Source of the DNA: Paenibacillus radicis (ex Gao et al. 2016)
Lineage (GTDB): Bacteria; Bacillota; Bacilli; Paenibacillales; Paenibacillaceae
NCBI RefSeq assembly: GCF_014641555.1
Contig: NZ_BMHY01000009.1
Location: 181,477-245,476 of the forward strand
Direction of reading: 5' to 3'
DNA: 64,000 nt
The first letter of the stretch is position 1; each line of letters starts with the position of its first letter. The notes under the pieces were generated by a model, which was not told the origin of the DNA, searched no databases, and was given only the letters and a program-made list of their open reading frames with translations. Positions 16,870 to 25,726 of the stretch are shown here, one piece after another. A program made the translations under genes and the position numbers.

Positions 16870-17640
16870 TTAAGATTTTATTTTTTCTAGTTCCTGCAAC
16901 AGCTGGTGATTTAAAATTTTGATGTAAGTGCCTTTCATGCCAAGCGATCTCGTCTCAATTACGCCTGCACTTTCCAGCTTGCGAAGTGCATTTACGATAA
17001 CAGAACGAGTAATTCCGACACGGTCAGCAATTTTAGAGGCGACCAAAAGTCCCTCTTTTCCTTCCAATTCCTCGAAGATATGCTCAACAGCTTCCAATTC
17101 ACTGAAAGAAAGAGACCCGATCGCTACCGATACGACAGCCCGGCTCCGAACCTCCTGTTCCACTTCGTCGGCGCGTTCCCGCAATATTTCCATCCCGACT
17201 ATCGTAGATCCATACTCCGCAAGAACTAGATCATCATCGTCAAAATGTCCGTTCTGCCGGGTTAATACGAGCGTACCGAGCCTGTCTCCACCGCCTGTAA
17301 TCGGGACGACCGTCATAATTTCCTGCTGCCCCAATGTTGGAAATGCTTCATAGACGCCGGTATCCGGCTGAACATTTGTTACCGATTCCTGCATGTCCAA
17401 AAAAAGGACGTTGCTTGGCTGCGGGAAACGAAGCTCATCTGCCGACATGGATCGCAAAGAATCGTGGTCATAAGCGTTTACAGCCGCACAGCCCAGCACC
17501 TTGCCTCTGCGGCTCACAACGAATACGTTCGTTTGTATTGTGCTGCTAAGCACCTCCGCCATCTCCCGGAAATTAACCGCCTTACCGGCTGCTCGCTGGA
17601 GCAACCGGTTTAGCGTTCTTGTTTTTGTAAGTAAAGTCAT
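16870..17640 (-). CDS. codY: CodY, GTP- and branched-chain-amino-acid-sensing global repressor
   Basis: 256 aa from the ATG at 17640 (MTLLTKTRTLNRLLQRAAGK) with GGGAGG 10 nt upstream. The N-terminal GAF domain (VNFREMAEVLSSTIQTNVFV) binds isoleucine/valine, and the C-terminal winged helix has IADRVGITRSVIVNALRKLE and the conserved ESAGVIETRSLGMKGTYIK (residues about 220-245). CodY represses nutrient-stress, motility and competence genes in rich conditions. It follows hslU by 30 nt as in the Bacillus codVWXY operon. Confidence 0.98.
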   Translation of the reverse strand: MTLLTKTRTLNRLLQRAAGKAVNFREMAEVLSSTIQTNVFVVSRRGKVLGCAAVNAYDHDSLRSMSADELRFPQPSNVLFLDMQESVTNVQPDTGVYEAFPTLGQQEIMTVVPITGGGDRLGTLVLTRQNGHFDDDDLVLAEYGSTIVGMEILRERADEVEQEVRSRAVVSVAIGSLSFSELEAVEHIFEELEGKEGLLVASKIADRVGITRSVIVNALRKLESAGVIETRSLGMKGTYIKILNHQLLQELEKIKS

Positions 17641-17670
17641 TTTATTACTGCCTCCCAAAGCTCATACCAA

Positions 17671-19071
17671 CTACAATATATATTGACTTAAATCGCGGTT
17701 TTGCGCAATGCCTCCGACTTTTTCCCGAACATATTCCGGTGTGATCGTCATCTGATCCAGCGTTATGTCCGGCGCTTCGAACGATAAATCCTCCAAAAGC
17801 TTCTCAAGAATCGTGTGGAGCCTGCGCGCACCGATATTTTCCGTGTTGCGATTGACGTCTGCTGCAATGGAAGCCAGCTCCTTAATCGCATCGTCCGAGA
17901 AATCAATTGTAATGCCTTCTGTTTGCAGCAATGCCGCATATTGCTTCGTTAAAGCGTTTTTTGGTTCTTTCAAAATGCTGACGAAATCGTCCAAACTGAG
18001 CGAGGTCAGCTCAACGCGAATCGGAAAACGCCCCTGAAGCTCCGGAATAAGGTCCGAAGGCTTAGAAACGTGAAAAGCGCCTGCCGCAATGAATAAAATA
18101 TAGTCCGTTTTTACCGGGCCGTATTTCGTCATGACGGTAGAACCTTCTACAATCGGCAAAATGTCGCGCTGCACGCCTTCTCTGGACACATCGGGACCTG
18201 AGCCTCTTGACGGGCTTGCAATTTTGTCGATCTCGTCTATGAAAATGATACCGGATTGCTCTGCGCGTGTTACCGATTCCGCAATCACTTCATCCATATT
18301 AATTAATTTATTCGCTTCTTCCTGAATGAGCAATTTACGGGCTTCCTTAACAGGCAGCTTCCGCTTCTTCGTCTTCTTCGGAAGCAATTGGCCAAACAGC
18401 TCCTGCATATTCATGCCCATGCCTTCCGGCCCTTGACCGCCAAGCATATCGAGCATATTCGGCGCTGCATCCTCAACCTCGACCTCGACTACTTCGTTCT
18501 CAAGTTTACCTGTTGCCAGATCCTCTTTAATCTGCGAGCGCTTCGCAACAATCGCTTGGTCCTGTTCCGGCTCCTCGACAGGCTCTTTTTCCTGGTTCTG
18601 ATTGCCGAACAGCATTTCAAACGGATTTTTGCCGCTTTTTTCTTTTACTTTCGAAGGGACGAGCAGGTGTACCAGACGTTCATTGGCCTGCTTCTCTGCC
18701 TTATCCTTCACTTGCTCCGTACGTTCAGCCTTAACCATCCGAATAGCGGTTTCAATCAGGTCACGCACCATCGACTCCACATCGCGGCCGACATAACCCA
18801 CCTCTGTGAATTTCGTCGCTTCGAGCTTTACGAATGGCGCTTTGACGAGCTTCGCTAGCCGGCGGGCAATTTCTGTCTTACCGACGCCGGTAGGCCCGAT
18901 CATTAGAATGTTCTTCGGCACAATTTCATCCCGAATATTTTCTTCCAGCATGCTTCTCCGATACCGGTTCCGCAGCGCAATCGCTACAGAACGCTTTGCT
19001 TGCTTTTGGCCGACAATATATTTATCCAGCTCCGCAACAATTTGCCGCGGTGTCATCGCATCATTCGCCAT
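17671..19071 (-). CDS. hslU: HslU (ClpY/CodX), ATPase subunit of the HslUV protease
   Basis: 466 aa, standard length. Walker A is MIGPTGVGKTEIARRLAKL (about residue 55), Walker B is SGIIFIDEIDKIA, and the GYVGRDVE pore loop and RFPIRVEL sensor region are present. The C-terminus ends DLSQYIL, the conserved tail that docks into HslV. The charged insertion (I domain) around residues 140-225 is Glu-rich. GGAGGAG ribosome site. HslU unfolds proteins and feeds them to HslV. Confidence 0.98.
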   Translation of the reverse strand: MANDAMTPRQIVAELDKYIVGQKQAKRSVAIALRNRYRRSMLEENIRDEIVPKNILMIGPTGVGKTEIARRLAKLVKAPFVKLEATKFTEVGYVGRDVESMVRDLIETAIRMVKAERTEQVKDKAEKQANERLVHLLVPSKVKEKSGKNPFEMLFGNQNQEKEPVEEPEQDQAIVAKRSQIKEDLATGKLENEVVEVEVEDAAPNMLDMLGGQGPEGMGMNMQELFGQLLPKKTKKRKLPVKEARKLLIQEEANKLINMDEVIAESVTRAEQSGIIFIDEIDKIASPSRGSGPDVSREGVQRDILPIVEGSTVMTKYGPVKTDYILFIAAGAFHVSKPSDLIPELQGRFPIRVELTSLSLDDFVSILKEPKNALTKQYAALLQTEGITIDFSDDAIKELASIAADVNRNTENIGARRLHTILEKLLEDLSFEAPDITLDQMTITPEYVREKVGGIAQNRDLSQYIL

Positions 19072-19089
19072 CTCTGATCTCCTCCGCTC

Positions 19090-19638
19090 TTATGAACCGA
19101 TTTCTTCGACAATGATATTATGATTCGTATATACGCAAATATCGGCAGCCACTTCAAGTGAGGCTTTAGCAATTTCCTTCGCATTCATGTGCGGAGCGTG
19201 CTTCTGCAGCGCTCTTGCTGCGGACAAGGCGTAATTGCCGCCGGAACCGATCGCGAGAATGCCGTCGTCCGGCTCGATAATTTCACCATTGCCGGAAATA
19301 AGCAGCAAGCCTGTCGTATCCATTACGAGCATTAAAGCCTCCAGCTTGCGAAGAATGCGATCCGAACGCCAGTCCTTTGCGAGTTCCACAGCAGCGCGCT
19401 GCAAGTTGCCGTGATGCTCCTCCAGCTTCGCTTCAAACTTCTCGAAGAGCGTAATTGCGTCGGCGACGGAGCCCGCAAAGCCGGCAATAACTTGACCGCG
19501 GTACAATCGGCGTACCTTCTTCGCTTTATTCTTCATCACGACGCTGTTGCCGAAGGTCACCTGACCGTCACCCGCTATAGCGCCTTTCCCTTCATGCCGC
19601 ACGGCGCATATCGTCGTTGCGTGAAATTCCATCTCCAT
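19090..19638 (-). CDS. hslV: HslV (ClpQ/CodW), peptidase subunit of the HslUV protease
   Basis: 182 aa from the ATG at 19638, 8 nt behind GGAGGTG; further upstream in-frame ATGs have no ribosome site. The core is ATTICAVRHEGKGAIAGDGQ, then FAGSVADAITLFEKFEAKLE and LLISGNGEIIEPDDGILAIG, all HslV signatures. The predicted protein begins MEMEFHATT, so the catalytic Thr is not directly after Met, and unlike CodW (MSSFHATT, as I recall it) no Ser follows Met1. Either a short propeptide is removed before Thr8 or another residue acts (see findings). Confidence 0.95.
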   Translation of the reverse strand: MEMEFHATTICAVRHEGKGAIAGDGQVTFGNSVVMKNKAKKVRRLYRGQVIAGFAGSVADAITLFEKFEAKLEEHHGNLQRAAVELAKDWRSDRILRKLEALMLVMDTTGLLLISGNGEIIEPDDGILAIGSGGNYALSAARALQKHAPHMNAKEIAKASLEVAADICVYTNHNIIVEEIGS

Positions 19639-19697
19639 CTTCCGCACCTCCATGATTTTGGCTTGCATTCATTAGGCTAGAGACTAAAGCTACCGCA

Positions 19698-21032
19698 TTA
19701 CTTTACGGCTAAATGATCAAAATGTTCCTCTTTAAATTTTGAAATTCCTTCCAGCGCCCGATTCGCAATGGCTTCATTTTTATCCTTTTTGTTGCGGATG
19801 CGCGTCTCCAGCGGCGGGAAGAGGCCAAAATTGGCATTCATCGGCTGGAAATGCTTGAAGTCGGCAGTCGTAATATAATTCGCCATACTGCCCAGCGTAG
19901 TGTCCACAGGCAATGTGAGCGGCTCCAGGCCGCGGGCCAGACGCGCAGCGTTAAAACCGGCGATAAGGCCGGAAGCAGCCGATTCGACATAACCCTCTAC
20001 CCCGGTCATTTGTCCGGCGAAGAACAGGTTCTCACGGTCCTTCAATTGATAGGTTGGACGCATCACGCGTGGGGAGTTGATGAATGTGTTGCGGTGCATA
20101 ACGCCAAAGCGGACGAATTCTGCGTTTTCCAGACCCGGAATGAGGGAAAATACCCGTTTTTGCTCGCCCCATTTGAGATGCGTCTGAAACCCGACCATAT
20201 TGTACAGCGTACCCGCAGCATTGTCCTGCCGAAGCTGAATAACAGCATGCGGAAGCTTGCCGGTATGCGGATTAACCAAACCAACTGGCTTCATCGGCCC
20301 GAACAGTACCGTCTGCTTCCCACGGCTCGCCATGACTTCAATCGGCATGCAGCCTTCGAAATAGACTTCCTTCTCGAAATCCTTCAGCTCAGCCTTCTCT
20401 GCTGTCGTCAGTGCCTCGTGGAAGATGTTGAATTCCTCTTCTGTCATCGGGCAATTCAGATAAGCTGCCTCCCCTTTATCATAGCGGGATGCCAAATAGA
20501 CCTTGCTCATGTCGATTGAATCTTTGTCGATAATCGGAGCTGCCGCATCATAGAAGTAGAAATACTCTTCTCCAAGCAAGTCTCTAACTTGTGCCGACAA
20601 CGAAGGGGCAGTTAACGGACCCGTCGCGATGACGACAATGCCGTCCGTCGGAATTTCTTTCACTTCTTCGTTGCGCACCTCTACAAGCGGATGCTCGTGC
20701 AATAAACGTGTTACTTCACCCGAAAAACCATCACGGTCGACGGCGAGTGCGCCGCCCGCTGGAACCGCATGACGGTCAGCACAGCCCAGAATAAGCGAAT
20801 CCAGCTGCCGCATTTCTTCTTTCAACACACCGACTGCATTAGACAGGCCATTCGCGCGAAGGCTGTTGCTGCAGACGAGCTCTGCAAATTGATTCGTATG
20901 ATGCGCAGGTGTCTTCGTCTCCGGACGCATTTCGTACAAGACGACCGGTACGCCCTGGGATGCGATTTGCCAAGCGGCTTCACTTCCGGCAAGTCCGGCT
21001 CCGATTACAGTGACTTTTTGAGTATGAGACAA
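19698..21032 (-). CDS. trmFO: TrmFO, folate/FAD-dependent tRNA U54 methyltransferase
   Basis: 444 aa from a TTG at 21032 (SHTQKVTVIGAGLAG), 8 nt behind GGAGGTA; the usual length. The N-terminal dinucleotide motif GAGLAGSEAAWQIASQGVPV binds FAD, LVCSNSLRANGLSNAVGVLK holds the family Cys/Asn region, and the C-terminal FAGQMTGVEGYVESAASGLI is the GidA-like signature. It makes ribothymidine at position 54 of tRNA using methylenetetrahydrofolate. In Bacillus codV (xerC) follows it; here hslV follows directly. Confidence 0.97.
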   Translation of the reverse strand: MSHTQKVTVIGAGLAGSEAAWQIASQGVPVVLYEMRPETKTPAHHTNQFAELVCSNSLRANGLSNAVGVLKEEMRQLDSLILGCADRHAVPAGGALAVDRDGFSGEVTRLLHEHPLVEVRNEEVKEIPTDGIVVIATGPLTAPSLSAQVRDLLGEEYFYFYDAAAPIIDKDSIDMSKVYLASRYDKGEAAYLNCPMTEEEFNIFHEALTTAEKAELKDFEKEVYFEGCMPIEVMASRGKQTVLFGPMKPVGLVNPHTGKLPHAVIQLRQDNAAGTLYNMVGFQTHLKWGEQKRVFSLIPGLENAEFVRFGVMHRNTFINSPRVMRPTYQLKDRENLFFAGQMTGVEGYVESAASGLIAGFNAARLARGLEPLTLPVDTTLGSMANYITTADFKHFQPMNANFGLFPPLETRIRNKKDKNEAIANRALEGISKFKEEHFDHLAVK

Positions 21033-21173
21033 TTTCAGTACCTCCAATAGATGTTCAGACAGCTTCTGCAAACTGACCATGAGGCCTATTGCAGCTTGCT
21101 GCGAAACGGTTTCGTTGGTGATGCATGATAATAGCTAAGTCCAAATTTGCAGTGACTATTTCGCAGTAGAAAT

Positions 21174-21196
21174 GTCCTCCCCTGTCAGGGGAGGAC
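21174..21196 (-). terminator. Possible terminator/hairpin after topA
   Basis: Perfect 9-bp inverted repeat GTCCTCCCC / GGGGAGGAC with a 5-nt loop, about 27 nt after the topA stop. On the minus strand it is followed only by ATTTCT, so termination would be weak. The rest of the gap to trmFO (21033-21222) shows nothing clear. Confidence 0.5.
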
Positions 21197-21222
21197 ACAG
21201 ATGGCAAACAGGCTGCGGCCTG

Positions 21223-23319
21223 CTATGCCTGCTCTTGATCCTCGTCCGGCAATTCCTCGGAATAGTCACAAGATGGGCACTGCAGTCTTCCGCCGTTGCG
21301 GCTCTTTTTCTCCACCAGCATCGCTTCGCATTTCGGGCAAGGCTTGCCGGACGGTTTATCCCAGGATACATAATCACAGGTCGGATACGTGTCGCATCCG
21401 TAGAAAATACGTCCTTTTTTACTTCGGCGTTCAATAATTTTGCCTTCATGGCATTTCGGGCAAGTGACGCCGATGTCTTTCACGATCGGCTTCGTATTGC
21501 GGCAGTCCGGAAATCCGGAGCAAGCCAGGAATTTACCGAAACGACCCATTTTGTATACCATATGGCGCCCGCACTTCTCGCATACCTCATCGGACACTTC
21601 ATCTTGAATTTCAATTTCCTTCATTTCCTCTTCAGCGACTTCCAGCCGCTTCTCGAATGATTCATAGAAGGAAGCAAGTACTTTTACCCAATCCTGGCTG
21701 CCTTCCTCCACATGGTCAAGATCATCTTCCATATGGGCAGTAAACTCTGCATCCAGTATTTCCGGGAAAAACTCCTCCATCAACTGGATAACGAGCTCGC
21801 CGAGCTCTGTCGGCATGAACTTTTTCTCCTCGATGGCGACATATCCACGCTTTTGAATCGTTTCCAGCGTTGGAGCATACGTACTTGGCCGTCCTATGCC
21901 GAGCTCTTCCAATGTTTTCACGAGCCTTGCTTCGGAATAACGCGGAGGCGGCTGCGTGAAATGCTGTTTCGGATCAATCGTATCAGAAGTTACCTCGTCG
22001 CCGATTGCGAATGGAGGCAGAAACTTATGTTCTTCTTCTGTACCATCGTCATTGCCTTCAACATACACCTTCATAAAACCTGCGAATTTTACTTTGGAGC
22101 CATTTGCACGGAAAACAACCTCGCCGGAAGACAGATCCACTGTCATCGTATCAAGCACGGCAGAAGACATCTGACTGGAAACAAAACGTTCCCATACCAG
22201 TTTGTACAACCGGAACTGATCGCGGCTAAGAAAAGGCTTCATCGTTTCCGGATCGCGCAGTATGGATGTCGGACGGATTGCTTCATGGGCGTCCTGGGCG
22301 TTGCTGTTTTTCTTCGTATATACACGAGGCAGTTCCGGCCAAAACGGAGCGCCATATTTCTCGGTGATATATTCCTTCGCTTCTTCTTGGGCAATCGGAG
22401 AAATACGCGTGGAGTCGGTTCTCATATAAGTAATCAAACCAACCGTGCCCTCTTTGCCCAATTCAACCCCTTCATAGAGCTGCTGAGCAACGGACATCGT
22501 TTTGGATGCGCGGAAGCCCAGCTTGCGCGCAGCTTCCTGCTGCAAGGAGCTCGTAATGAACGGAGGTGCCGGGTTGCGGAGCCGCTCTTTCTCTTTCACT
22601 TCTGCAACCGTGAATTGATTGCCCGCTAGGGCATCCAATACCGCCTGCATTTCCTGTTCGTTGCCAAGGTCGCGTTTCTGGCCGCCGATCGAAATGTATT
22701 TCGCTTCGAAAGGAACGCCCTTCTGCGTCATTTTAGCCGTGATCGACCAATATTCTTCCGGGATAAAAGCGTCGATTTCATTCTCTCTGTCGATGACGAG
22801 TTTCACGCAAACCGATTGTACGCGCCCTGCGGACAAACCTTTTTTCACTTTTTTCCACAATAGCGGACTGATCTTATAACCGACAAGCCGGTCAAGGATC
22901 CGTCTTGCTTGCTGCGCATTGACGAGATCCATATTGATTTTACGCGGTGTCTTGAACGCATCCTTGACCGCTTGTTTCGTTATTTCATTAAATACGACGC
23001 GGCAGGTGTCGGTCTCATCCAGCTCCAGATAATGTGCCAGATGCCATGCGATCGCTTCTCCTTCGCGATCCGGGTCAGCCGCCAGAAAGACTTGCTTTAC
23101 TTTTTTGCTGGCATCCTTCAATTCTTTCAATACAGAGCCTTTACCGCGAATCGTAATATATTTCGGATTAAAATCATTATCCACTTCGACGCCAATCTGA
23201 CTCTTTGGCAGGTCGCGAATATGGCCCATAGAGGCTTTTACGATATACTTGCTGCCTAAATATTTGCCTATGGTTTTGGCTTTGGCCGGTGATTCTACGA
23301 TTACGAGTGAATCTGCCAT
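21223..23319 (-). CDS. topA: DNA topoisomerase I
   Basis: 698 aa. The start MADSLVIVESPAKAKTIGKY is the Toprim domain, with AADPDREGEAIAWHLAHYLE as its acidic motif. The active-site Tyr is in GLITYMRTDSTRIS (about residue 300). Three C-terminal zinc-ribbon repeats are visible with CxxC pairs: CEKCGRHM.., CPKCHEGK.. and CPKCEAML... It relaxes negative supercoils. It follows dprA by 27 nt, as in most Firmicutes. Confidence 0.98.
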   Translation of the reverse strand: MADSLVIVESPAKAKTIGKYLGSKYIVKASMGHIRDLPKSQIGVEVDNDFNPKYITIRGKGSVLKELKDASKKVKQVFLAADPDREGEAIAWHLAHYLELDETDTCRVVFNEITKQAVKDAFKTPRKINMDLVNAQQARRILDRLVGYKISPLLWKKVKKGLSAGRVQSVCVKLVIDRENEIDAFIPEEYWSITAKMTQKGVPFEAKYISIGGQKRDLGNEQEMQAVLDALAGNQFTVAEVKEKERLRNPAPPFITSSLQQEAARKLGFRASKTMSVAQQLYEGVELGKEGTVGLITYMRTDSTRISPIAQEEAKEYITEKYGAPFWPELPRVYTKKNSNAQDAHEAIRPTSILRDPETMKPFLSRDQFRLYKLVWERFVSSQMSSAVLDTMTVDLSSGEVVFRANGSKVKFAGFMKVYVEGNDDGTEEEHKFLPPFAIGDEVTSDTIDPKQHFTQPPPRYSEARLVKTLEELGIGRPSTYAPTLETIQKRGYVAIEEKKFMPTELGELVIQLMEEFFPEILDAEFTAHMEDDLDHVEEGSQDWVKVLASFYESFEKRLEVAEEEMKEIEIQDEVSDEVCEKCGRHMVYKMGRFGKFLACSGFPDCRNTKPIVKDIGVTCPKCHEGKIIERRSKKGRIFYGCDTYPTCDYVSWDKPSGKPCPKCEAMLVEKKSRNGGRLQCPSCDYSEELPDEDQEQA

Positions 23320-23346
23320 TCAGGCGCCCCCTCTCTCCACTGCTAG

Positions 23347-24480
23347 TTACAATACTATATAAAGTGATCCTGGCTGCTGTTCGATTTTCCGTTTTATACA
23401 TAAATTTATCAGAAGTGCGCTCAAATGTCCAAACGGGATTGCCGTTATCTGGTGCAAGTCGTTCATTGAAAGTGGCTGATCGCGTAAAATATCGATCAAT
23501 TTGTGTTCATCCGCCGACAAGCTGGACTGCTCCGCTTGTGCGAAATGCCCTTTTTCCGAACCGTTCGCACCGGCAATTCGATTCAATTGCTCCGACAGCC
23601 AAGGAAATTCTTCTATTATATGTTCAACGCGGCTTACAAGCTTTGCTCCCTTCCCAATCAGCTCATTGGCCCCTTCGCTCTTCGGGGATGATATTGGCCC
23701 CGGTACGGCAAATACGTCACGGGACATTTCGACCGCTTGATCCGCCGTAATGAGCGAGCCGCTTCCCCTCGCCGCTTCGACAACAAGCGTTCCAAGCGAC
23801 AGTCCGGCAATGATGCGATTGCGGAGCGGGAACATGCCCGGGTGCAGCTTTGCGCCGATGGGCGTTTCGGACAGCAGCAGGCCCTGCTCGGAGATCTGTC
23901 GATACAGTTCTCTATTCTCAGAAGGATAACAACTATTTACAGCGCTTGCAAGCACGGCTATCGTACCACCGGCTTTTCCTAGCGCCGCTTGATGGGCGAC
24001 GGCGTCGATTCCGCGCGCTAAGCCGCTGACGACGGTAAGTCCTCGCGCCGACAGCTGTTCAGCTAAATGTGCCGCTGTATGACGCCCGTAAGCCGTTGGA
24101 TTGCGTGTGCCGACTACCGCAATAGATGGCCGATTCAACAGTTCCAGCCGTCCCCACGCATATAACACCCATGGCGGCTGCGGCATTTGCCGCATAACAT
24201 CAGGATACCGGTCATCGTAAGGCGTAATAACGGACGCTCCAAGCCGTATAGCGCGTTCGGCTGGCGAATCCTCCCGGAGCATCGGCTCGCGCATCCGAAC
24301 GGCAGCAGACAGCGCCTGAGCCCGTTGAAAGCCCGCTTCAAGCCAATCCGCTTCCGTCATGCTTTCGGCTTCTGTCCAAAGACTCTGTACGACCGCCTTC
24401 TGTATAGCATGCCAGCCTACTCCCGGCAGCTCGTGAAGACGAACGACCATTTCTTTCGCTTTTACATGATCAATTGTCAT
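23347..24480 (-). CDS. dprA: DprA (Smf), DNA-processing/RecA-loading protein
   Basis: 377 aa. The N-terminal helix-hairpin region (ELPGVGWHAIQKAVVQSL) is followed by the Rossmann-fold DprA core (IAVVGTRNPTAYGRHTAAHL, VVSGLARGIDAVAHQAALG, SENRELYRQISEQGLLLSE) and a C-terminal winged helix (DEHKLIDILRDQPLSMNDLH). DprA protects incoming ssDNA and loads RecA in natural transformation. It has its own promoter, overlapped by a 10-bp inverted repeat, and is probably transcribed with topA. Confidence 0.96.
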   Translation of the reverse strand: MTIDHVKAKEMVVRLHELPGVGWHAIQKAVVQSLWTEAESMTEADWLEAGFQRAQALSAAVRMREPMLREDSPAERAIRLGASVITPYDDRYPDVMRQMPQPPWVLYAWGRLELLNRPSIAVVGTRNPTAYGRHTAAHLAEQLSARGLTVVSGLARGIDAVAHQAALGKAGGTIAVLASAVNSCYPSENRELYRQISEQGLLLSETPIGAKLHPGMFPLRNRIIAGLSLGTLVVEAARGSGSLITADQAVEMSRDVFAVPGPISSPKSEGANELIGKGAKLVSRVEHIIEEFPWLSEQLNRIAGANGSEKGHFAQAEQSSLSADEHKLIDILRDQPLSMNDLHQITAIPFGHLSALLINLCIKRKIEQQPGSLYIVL

Positions 24481-24513
24481 AGGACCAACCCTCTCTTTTA
24501 GGGAGGTTCGGCC

Positions 24514-24555
24514 TGCATTCTTACCTATTGTGCGTTACAGCGCCTAAGAATGCAA
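24514..24555 (-). promoter_or_regulatory. dprA promoter with an overlapping inverted-repeat operator
   Basis: On the minus strand TTGCAT (24555-24550), 17-nt spacer, CACAAT (24532-24527). A perfect 10-bp inverted repeat, TGCATTCTTA at 24514-24523 and TAAGAATGCA at 24545-24554, brackets the -10 region; one arm covers the -35 box and the other the likely start point. Because only one arm would be in the transcript, a DNA-binding site is more likely than an RNA structure. Confidence 0.5.
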
Positions 24556-24664
24556 GTCGACCTGTCATAATGGCAAGAAGCATTTTTACATGCTGCAAGC
24601 GGGACAACTTTGAAAACGGGCAGGAAAAGCGCTCGGAAAGCGAAGGCAATTCGGGCCTCAGGGA

Positions 24665-24712
24665 CAAAAAAAAGCAACCTGTCAATCCCCTATAGGGGCA
24701 TTGATAGGTTGC
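24665..24712 (-). terminator. Intrinsic terminator of sucCD
   Basis: Long stem GCAACCT.TCAAT (24674-24686) with ATTGATAGGTTGC (24700-24712), one G-T pair, with an inner CCCCTATAGGGG, followed on the minus strand by eight Ts. It lies 38 nt after the sucD stop. Confidence 0.92.
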
Positions 24713-24749
24713 TTACCTTATCTATCTTGCTTATGAAAGCCAAGCTCCA

Positions 24750-25685
24750 TTATTTCGCTACGTTTGTGCATTTTTCAAGCAAGCCTTGCTCTTCCAGTAC
24801 AGCAACGAGCGTGGAGCCCATTTCGGAAGGCGTTGGCGCTACGCGGATACCGCAAGCCTCAAGCGTTTCGATTTTCTCTGCAGCTGTACCTTTGCCGCCA
24901 GAGATAATCGCACCAGCATGGCCCATACGTTTTCCTGGAGGCGCTGTTGCACCGCCGATGAAGCCGACAACCGGTTTTTTCATGTTCGCTTTAACCCACT
25001 CCGCAGCTTCTTCCTCTGCCGTTCCGCCGATCTCGCCGATCATGATAACCGCATAAGTATCAGGGTCGTCATTGAATTTGCTCAAGATGTCGATGAACTC
25101 GGAGCCTTTAACCGGGTCGCCGCCGATGCCTACTGCGGACGATTGGCCGATACCGCGAGTCGTCAACTGATGAACAGCTTCATAAGTAAGCGTCCCGGAG
25201 CGGGAAACGACGCCAACGTGGCCTTTTGCATGAATGTAACCCGGCATGATGCCGATTTTGCATTCGTCCGGCGTAATAACGCCAGGGCAGTTTGGTCCGA
25301 TCAGCGTTGTTTTGCTGCCTTCCATGTAACGTTTTACTTTAACCATGTCCAGAACTGGAATGCCCTCTGTAATACAGATAACAAGGTCAAGACCTGCGTC
25401 TACCGCTTCCAAGATGGAATCGGCTGCAAAAGCAGGAGGGACATAGATAACCGATGCAGTAGCGCCAGTAGCAGCAACCGCTTGTCCTACCGTATTAAAC
25501 ACTGGAAGCGATACGACTGATCCGTTGTCAAGCGTGATGTCGACGTTCGTGCCGCCTTTGCCTGGAGTTACGCCGCCAACCATCTGCGTGCCGTATTCCA
25601 ATGCGCCTTTTGTATGGAACAGACCAGTAGCGCCTGTGATCCCTTGCGTGATGACTTTTGTATCTTTATTGACCAAAATGCTCAT
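24750..25685 (-). CDS. sucD: Succinyl-CoA synthetase alpha subunit
   Basis: 311 aa. The N-terminal CoA-binding Rossmann domain has TKVITQGITGATGLFHTKGA, and the phospho-histidine motif GKRMGHAGAIISGGKGTAAE is near residue 245. GPNCPGVITPDECKIGIMPG and AVGIGGDPVKGSEFIDILSK are family signatures. With SucC it makes ATP or GTP from succinyl-CoA in the TCA cycle. It follows sucC by 41 nt. Confidence 0.98.
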   Translation of the reverse strand: MSILVNKDTKVITQGITGATGLFHTKGALEYGTQMVGGVTPGKGGTNVDITLDNGSVVSLPVFNTVGQAVAATGATASVIYVPPAFAADSILEAVDAGLDLVICITEGIPVLDMVKVKRYMEGSKTTLIGPNCPGVITPDECKIGIMPGYIHAKGHVGVVSRSGTLTYEAVHQLTTRGIGQSSAVGIGGDPVKGSEFIDILSKFNDDPDTYAVIMIGEIGGTAEEEAAEWVKANMKKPVVGFIGGATAPPGKRMGHAGAIISGGKGTAAEKIETLEACGIRVAPTPSEMGSTLVAVLEEQGLLEKCTNVAK

Positions 25686-25726
25686 CGAATTTCACATCCC
25701 CGTTAATGAATTCTCGTACGCGTAAT

